In this document: piece by piece, positions 5,906 through 8,573 of the stretch
How the letters are laid out: every line of letters begins with the position of its first letter
Position numbering within the stretch: position 1 is the first letter of the stretch
Source of the DNA: Chloroflexota bacterium
GTDB lineage: Bacteria > Chloroflexota > Anaerolineae > Anaerolineales > JACQED01
Direction: 5' to 3'
Length of the DNA: 8,573 nt
Assembly: GCA_016200785.1 (NCBI GenBank)
Contig: JACQED010000307.1
Span: forward strand, 1 to 8,573
Program-made: the position numbers and the translations under genes
The notes under the pieces: generated by a model
Told to the model about the DNA's origin: nothing
Database searches by the model: none
What the model saw: the letters and a program-made list of their open reading frames with translations, nothing else

Positions 5906-7039
5906 ATGAAGCTCGCCCTCGTCACCCCCGGCTTCTCCTCGGACGAACGCGATTGGTGTATCCCTGCGCTGCTCGACTTCGTGCAGTGTCTCGCGGCTCA
6001 CGCTGAAATTCACATTTTCGCCCTGCGTTATCCCCATCGGGTTGACCGCTATCAAGTTTACGGCGCGACTGTTCACAGCCTCAATGGTGTCGGGGCTGGC
6101 GGGGCGAGGAGTCCACTGCTGTGGTCGAGAGCGGCGCGCGAGATCGCCACGGAGCATCAGCGCGGCGCGTTCGACGTTCTGCACGCGTTCTGGGCTTACG
6201 AGCCGGGACCGATCGCAGTATGGGCGGGGAGGAGTTTGAGGGTTCCGGTCGTGATCAGTCTGGCTGGCGGAGAACTCGCGGGCTTACCTGACATCGGCTA
6301 TGGCTTGCAGTTGTGGCCGCACCGCCGCGCGCTTGTGCGGTGGGCGCTCCAGCGCGCGGTGGCAGTGACGGCGGGGTCGAGGTATTTGATGAGTCGGGCT
6401 GAGAGACTGACTTCGCGTTTGACGCTCGCGCCGTTGGGAGTGGATACGGGGATGTTCAAGGATGAAGGCGGAAGGATAACGGATGAAGTATTCCGCCTTC
6501 CGCCTTCGTCCGTCATACTTTTGAACGTCGCTTCGCTCATTCCTGTCAAAGACCAAGCCGCGCTCCTTCGCGCCTTCGCGCAGGTCAGACCGGATTTTGC
6601 TGGCGCGCGGTTGGCGATTGCCGGGGAGGGTGAGTCGCATTCGGCTTTGCAAACGCTGGCTGAAGAATTGGAGATCGGAGATCGGGTGAACTTTTTCGGC
6701 GATGTCCCGCACGAGGCGCTTCCCGAAATCTATCGCTCGGCGGCGTTCTGCGTGCAATCATCACGGCACGAGGCGCAAGGGATGGCAGTGCTGGAGGCGG
6801 CGGCGTGCGGCGTGCCGACCGTCGGCACGGCGGTCGGCATTCTGCCCGAGTTGATGCCGGACGAGTGGCTTGCGCCGCCGGGGGATATACCGGCCCTCGC
6901 CGGCCTGATACGCCGAGGCCTGAGTCAGCCGATGACGCTCCAGGAAATCGGGAAGACGCTGCGGGGCCGGATGGAGAGCGAGTTCAGTCTGGAGGGGCGC
7001 GTCGAGAGGTTTCTTGAGGTCTATGTCAGTTCAACATAG
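5906..7039 (+). CDS. GT4-type (GT-B fold) glycosyltransferase
   Basis: The protein has 377 residues, the normal length for a family 4 retaining glycosyltransferase. The N-terminal Rossmann-like half starts MKLALVTPGFSSD and contains FDVLHAFWAYEPG (89-101) and VPVVISLAGGEL (113-124). The linker PLGVDTGMF (176-184) leads into the nucleotide-sugar half: LLNVASLIPVKDQAALLRAF (205-224, with Lys215 in the phosphate-binding loop), RLAIAGEGE (235-243), and the E-x7-E motif as Glu289 and Glu297 in EAQGMAVLEAAACGVPTV. It should transfer a sugar from an activated nucleotide donor to a glycolipid, saccharide or small acceptor at the cytoplasmic face. Donor and acceptor are unknown. Residues 185-202 are encoded by a heptameric palindrome (see repeat). 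It is transcribed alone and divergently from the two-component operon. No other sugar-pathway gene is nearby. Confidence 0.92.
   Translation: MKLALVTPGFSSDERDWCIPALLDFVQCLAAHAEIHIFALRYPHRVDRYQVYGATVHSLNGVGAGGARSPLLWSRAAREIATEHQRGAFDVLHAFWAYEPGPIAVWAGRSLRVPVVISLAGGELAGLPDIGYGLQLWPHRRALVRWALQRAVAVTAGSRYLMSRAERLTSRLTLAPLGVDTGMFKDEGGRITDEVFRLPPSSVILLNVASLIPVKDQAALLRAFAQVRPDFAGARLAIAGEGESHSALQTLAEELEIGDRVNFFGDVPHEALPEIYRSAAFCVQSSRHEAQGMAVLEAAACGVPTVGTAVGILPELMPDEWLAPPGDIPALAGLIRRGLSQPMTLQEIGKTLRGRMESEFSLEGRVERFLEVYVSST
6460..6511. repeat. Heptamer-repeat palindrome inside the glycosyltransferase gene
   Basis: The left arm (6460-6475) and right arm (6496-6511) pair over 16 bp with a single G-T wobble around a 20-nt loop. 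The sequence reads in 7-nt units: GGATGAA, GGCGGAA, GGATAAC, GGATGAA on the left and TTCCGCC, TTCCGCC, TTCGTCC on the right. It resembles dispersed heptameric repeats known from cyanobacteria and other bacteria. It is in frame and encodes residues 185-202 of the glycosyltransferase, in the variable linker between the two half-domains. Confidence 0.75.
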
Positions 7040-7045
7040 ACTGGG

Positions 7046-7052
7046 GTTGGGC
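7046..7052 (-). other. Orphan attC-like core site at the edge of the cassette array
   Basis: The minus strand reads GCCCAAC (RYYYAAC), the same heptamer as the outer box of the site at 7893-7984. It lies just after the glycosyltransferase stop. No matching arm follows it within the coding region, so it may be the remnant of a third attC cut off at the array edge. A 7-nt match can also arise by chance. Confidence 0.25.
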
Positions 7053-7112
7053 AATGAACTCAAGGACTGCCTTTTCACAAGACCACTCGACGACCTGCCG
7101 ATGTAACGGGCG

Positions 7113-7237
7113 GGCTAACGGCGAGCATCACCCGCGCGGCGGCTGAGAAAAAGCGCGACCGCTGACCGCAACATGCATGAGCGAGTAGTGCTCAAATCGC
7201 GCAGCTCAGCCGCGTCGGGTGCAGCGCCGGGCTGGGC
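7113..7237 (-). repeat. attC-like recombination site (second cassette)
   Basis: Read on the minus strand, the outer boxes are GCCCAGC (7237-7231) and GTTAGCC (7119-7113), imperfect versions of RYYYAAC and GTTRRRY. Inner pairings are 7120-7123 with 7225-7228, 7129-7134 with 7216-7221 (CACCCG stem), and 7139-7147 with 7205-7213 (GCGGCTGAG stem). The plus-strand bases C7222 and T7215 flank the 6-bp CACCCG stem as extrahelical bases, exactly as C7970 and T7963 do in the other site. The length of 125 bp is within the known attC range. It ends the cassette holding the gene pair at 7291-7800. Confidence 0.62.
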
Positions 7238-7242
7238 GGGCC

Positions 7243-7270
7243 AGCCGGTTGCAGGACTCCGGCTACAACC
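7243..7270 (-). other. Hairpin between the 7291-7560 gene and its attC
   Basis: Two mutually exclusive stems overlap: 7243-7248 with 7259-7264 (AGCCGG/CCGGCT, 6 bp), and 7247-7254 with 7263-7270 (GGTTGCAG/CTACAACC). The second is a full 8-bp stem with a G-U pair only in minus-strand RNA. It follows the gene's stop but has no T-run, so it is a stable 3' end or RNA switch at best. The rest of 7040-7290 holds no gene I can support. Confidence 0.35.
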
Positions 7271-7290
7271 CTATGCCTCGCTGCTGATTC

Positions 7291-7560
7291 TCAAATTGCC
7301 AATGCCAATTCCCTGACGGCTGTTTGCGGAACAATGATCGGAACAAACCAGCCCATCGGGTACAGATAGTCCTCCCCCGACTCATCCACAATCCGAATCA
7401 TGTCATGGGCATTGGCGTCCCGGTCAGGAAGCACCCGGTAGATTTTGCGCTTCTCCAATGAGGCACTGTAGCCTTCATTCCTGATGCAGAGGACAAAGCG
7501 CGGTCGAACTGACTTGGCTTTGCGCGAGGGAAGGGGTGTTTTCTGTCGGTTCATGGTCAT
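7291..7560 (-). CDS. Small uncharacterised protein, second gene of a cassette-borne pair
   Basis: The protein has 89 residues. A basic N-terminus (to about residue 20) is followed by RFVLCIRNEGYSASLEKRKIYRVLPD (21-46) and a compact beta-rich core ending in DESGEDYLYPMGWFVPI (59-75). The look is that of a single small beta-barrel or SH3-like domain. I have the impression of similar short hypothetical proteins in cyanobacteria and Chloroflexota but know no function. It starts 3 nt after the stop of the upstream 78-residue gene, with no Shine-Dalgarno sequence, so the two are probably translated together. ATG 7554 (two codons in) is an equally possible start. It lies between two attC-like sites and is therefore cassette cargo. 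A toxin-antitoxin role for the pair is possible from size and layout only. Confidence 0.75.
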   Translation of the reverse strand: MTMNRQKTPLPSRKAKSVRPRFVLCIRNEGYSASLEKRKIYRVLPDRDANAHDMIRIVDESGEDYLYPMGWFVPIIVPQTAVRELALAI

Positions 7561-7563
7561 GGG

Positions 7564-7800
7564 TTATTCAGGCAGAAGGCGCTTGACTTTGACGTCCTTC
7601 TTGCCGATGCCGTGTGCTTCGTACCAATGTATCTCTGCCTTGCGGAGTGTGTCATCAGGCAGGCGCACGGTCGCCACGCCTTTGAGTTTTCGCCAACGGC
7701 CTTTGTCATAGAACTTTCGCAGGCGGGCAATCTCCCGAATTGAACTGCCGATGGCGATGGTCTCGATGTCGGTAATGTCACCGACAATCTCGAACTCCAT
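7564..7800 (-). CDS. Small uncharacterised protein, first gene of a cassette-borne pair
   Basis: The protein has 78 residues, many of them charged: MEFEIVGDITDIETIAIGSS, then IREIARLRKFYDKGRWRKLKG (21-41), then VATVRLPDDTLRKAEIHWYEAHGIGKKDVKVKRLL (42-76). A short acidic N-terminus, a basic Arg/Lys/Trp-rich middle and an EIHWYEAHGIG strand-turn are the recognisable parts. The basic middle could bind nucleic acid, but that is a guess. No signal peptide or membrane segment is present. The start at ATG 7800 is fixed by a good promoter (7809-7837) whose -10 ends 9 nt before it, leaving almost no leader. The gene is followed after 3 nt by the 89-residue gene. I cannot assign it to a named family; it is a real gene by promoter, codon pattern and cassette position. 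Confidence 0.78.
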   Translation of the reverse strand: MEFEIVGDITDIETIAIGSSIREIARLRKFYDKGRWRKLKGVATVRLPDDTLRKAEIHWYEAHGIGKKDVKVKRLLPE

Positions 7801-7808
7801 ATGGGGGG

Positions 7809-7837
7809 ATTGTAAAGTGAAACGGAGTAGAAAGCAA
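7809..7837 (-). promoter_or_regulatory. Cassette-internal promoter, nearly leaderless
   Basis: On the minus strand TTGCTT (7837-7832), a 17-nt spacer and TACAAT (7814-7809) stand directly before ATG 7800, with only CCCCCCAT between -10 and start codon. Transcription would start about 1-2 nt upstream of the ATG. The promoter lies just inside the cassette boundary (cut at 7898/7899), so the cassette brings its own expression. Confidence 0.68.
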
Positions 7838-7892
7838 CTCTCAGGAAATCGTGTTGGCTGGCGTTCAAGCCTGTGTTTGTCTCAATGTGCCT

Positions 7893-7984
7893 GCCCAACG
7901 ATGGGGTTCAGGCGCGGGGCGGTAAAGTAAAGGCGCACTCAAACCAGGCGCACCCAGCCCCGTCGCCTGCAACCCGTGTTGGGC
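7893..7984 (-). repeat. attC recombination site (integron cassette site)
   Basis: The outer boxes GCCCAAC and GTTGGGC (7893-7899, 7978-7984) pair fully and fit RYYYAAC/GTTRRRY. After a short unpaired spacer, 7904-7908 pairs with 7971-7975, 7909-7914 with 7964-7969, and 7915-7920 with 7957-7962; C7970 and T7963 are left extrahelical. This is the layout of classical attC sites: on the recombining strand two extra bases are separated by 6 bp, with T at the second place. The asymmetry shows that the recombining strand is the plus strand, so the cassettes read on the minus strand. That matches the direction of all four cassette genes. The length of 92 bp is typical. The apical part (7921-7956) contains the direct repeat AGGCGCAC (7931-7938, 7946-7953). 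Confidence 0.85.
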
Positions 7985-8037
7985 CGCACCGATGGCTGAA
8001 CAACCCAACCTGTGACGTGACCGATGGACAGATTGGC

Positions 8038-8280
8038 TCAGGCGAAACTGGCGACCGCCACCGGGCGCGGTTTGGCAAAACTGCGGCGATGGAGTTTGAT
8101 GCGCGCGATCTCGTGCATCGTCTCCGCCGTCAGATAACTTTCGCCGCAATTCGGGCACGTGATGACCGGTACGTTTTCGATGACCAGCAGATTCGCACCC
8201 TTGCCGTAACTGCGGGTGACATATCGGATTTGTGCGCCGCTCTCGCCGCACATGTCGCAGAGAAGGATTGTGGGTTTCAT
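8038..8280 (-). CDS. YgiT-type zinc-finger protein, MqsA-like antitoxin
   Basis: The protein has 80 residues from ATG 8280. Two Cys-x-x-Cys knuckles (Cys8/Cys11 in LLCDMCGE and Cys42/Cys45 in ITCPNCGESYLT) should hold one zinc ion, as in the N-terminal domain of the antitoxin MqsA (YgiT). Between them is GKGANLLVIENVPV, the typical strand pair of this family. A C-terminal helix and an Arg/Lys-rich tail follow; the C-terminal HTH domain of full MqsA is missing, as in most short YgiT-type proteins. The DUF4258 gene stops 1 nt before this ATG, so the two form a translationally coupled pair. An in-frame ATG at 8292 would give four more residues and an 11-nt overlap; I favour the shorter form because it begins near the first knuckle. 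It lies directly before the attC at 7893-7984. Confidence 0.9.
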   Translation of the reverse strand: MKPTILLCDMCGESGAQIRYVTRSYGKGANLLVIENVPVITCPNCGESYLTAETMHEIARIKLHRRSFAKPRPVAVASFA

Positions 8281-8281
8281 A

Positions 8282-8566
8282 TTATTCAACATAGACTGTG
8301 AGAATAACCAATTGGCCAGTTCGCCCGAACTTCGCCACCACGACGACGACTTGTGCGCCGTCTACCGTTTTGCCCCGAACCAAGTATTTCGACTCTTTCG
8401 TTTTGCGGTCGCGCTGTCGTTCCCGGATGGCGCCCGCGAGGATGGCGCTTTCGACATCGAAGATGGTCAACTCGTCATCATCCATTTCTTCGTCCGCATG
8501 GAGAGTCACCACATACTGACGGCGACGGATTTTGTCGCGCATTCGCTTTAGGACACGGGTGTACAC
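8282..8566 (-). CDS. DUF4258 protein, putative toxin partner
   Basis: The reading frame gives 94 residues from GTG 8566. It stays open to the window edge, so the true start may lie beyond 8573; ATG 8542 would give 86 residues. The family features are clear: IRRRQYVVTLHADEEMDDDE (13-32) with the His23-Ala motif, LTIFDVESAILAGAIRERQ (33-51), the strand SKYLVRGKTVDGAQVVVVVAK (59-79), and the end QLVILTVYVE. DUF4258 proteins are small single-domain proteins often found next to YgiT-type zinc-finger genes, as here, and are regarded as toxin-like. Their activity is not established in general, though an RNase or RelE-like role is often suggested. It heads the pair with the 8038-8280 gene in a cassette whose 5' boundary is outside the window. 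Confidence 0.85.
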   Translation of the reverse strand: MYTRVLKRMRDKIRRRQYVVTLHADEEMDDDELTIFDVESAILAGAIRERQRDRKTKESKYLVRGKTVDGAQVVVVVAKFGRTGQLVILTVYVE

Positions 8567-8573
8567 ATCTACA

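Noticed and set aside
7062..7075. Terminator after the glycosyltransferase (AAGG-ACTG-CCTT followed by TT)
   Set aside because: A 4-bp stem with a short T-run is too weak to call.
8003..8009. Further core-site heptamer ACCCAAC near the attC
   Set aside because: It fits RYYYAAC but no paired arm or partner box surrounds it, so chance is likely.
7988..8027. Direct repeat ACCGATGG (7988-7995 and 8020-8027)
   Set aside because: Eight bases only, with no structure or known role; probably chance.
7873..8301. Plus-strand open frame across the attC and the YgiT-type gene
   Set aside because: It runs through the attC and antisense to a gene with clear zinc knuckles; no domain is visible.

Overview
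The window is GC-rich, tightly packed bacterial chromosome. Several things suggest a Chloroflexota (Anaerolineae-like) bacterium: the protein mix (NAGPA-like phosphodiester glycosidase, tandem DUF5666 protein, GT4 glycosyltransferase, DUF4258/YgiT-type pair), sigma70-like promoters of which two would give almost leaderless mRNAs, and a heptameric GGATGAA/GGCGGAA repeat. That placement is inference; no rRNA or other marker gene is present.

Layout. (1) 1-2199, minus strand: three overlapping genes read in the order receiver-only response regulator, membrane-anchored NAGPA-like protein, membrane-anchored esterase (cut by the window start). (2) 2200-2390: divergent intergenic region with a good promoter and two adjacent palindromes. 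(3) 2391-2816, plus strand: a small lipoprotein with an allene-oxide-cyclase/dirigent-like barrel. It is convergent with an exported tandem-DUF5666 protein (2917-3546, minus); a minus-strand intrinsic terminator lies between them. (4) 3655-5785, minus: an OmpR-type response regulator and its sensor histidine kinase, overlapping by 8 nt. (5) 5906-7039, plus: a GT4-type glycosyltransferase, divergent from the two-component operon, with a nearly leaderless promoter and a heptamer palindrome inside its reading frame. (6) 7040-8573: a gene-cassette array in integron style, read on the minus strand.

The array is the most interesting part. Two attC-like sites (7893-7984 and 7113-7237) differ in most of their sequence. 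They share the same architecture: R-box core sites of the RYYYAAC/GTTRRRY type, long imperfect arms, and two extrahelical bases six base pairs apart at the positions known from classical attC sites. Each lies at the 3' end of a pair of small minus-strand genes: a DUF4258/YgiT-type zinc-finger toxin-antitoxin-like pair, and a pair of short proteins I cannot assign. The second pair carries its own promoter just inside the cassette boundary. No integron integrase is visible, so this may be the inner or distal part of a sedentary integron or an integrase-less cassette cluster (CALIN).

How the genes may work together: the 5099-5785/3655-5106 pair is a membrane signalling system that could control nearby envelope genes (the DUF5666 protein downstream, the glycosyltransferase across the divergent promoter). 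The left operon joins a stand-alone receiver to two membrane-tethered hydrolase-like proteins. No stretch longer than about 250 bases lacks a gene, and no tRNA, rRNA, CRISPR array or insertion sequence was seen.
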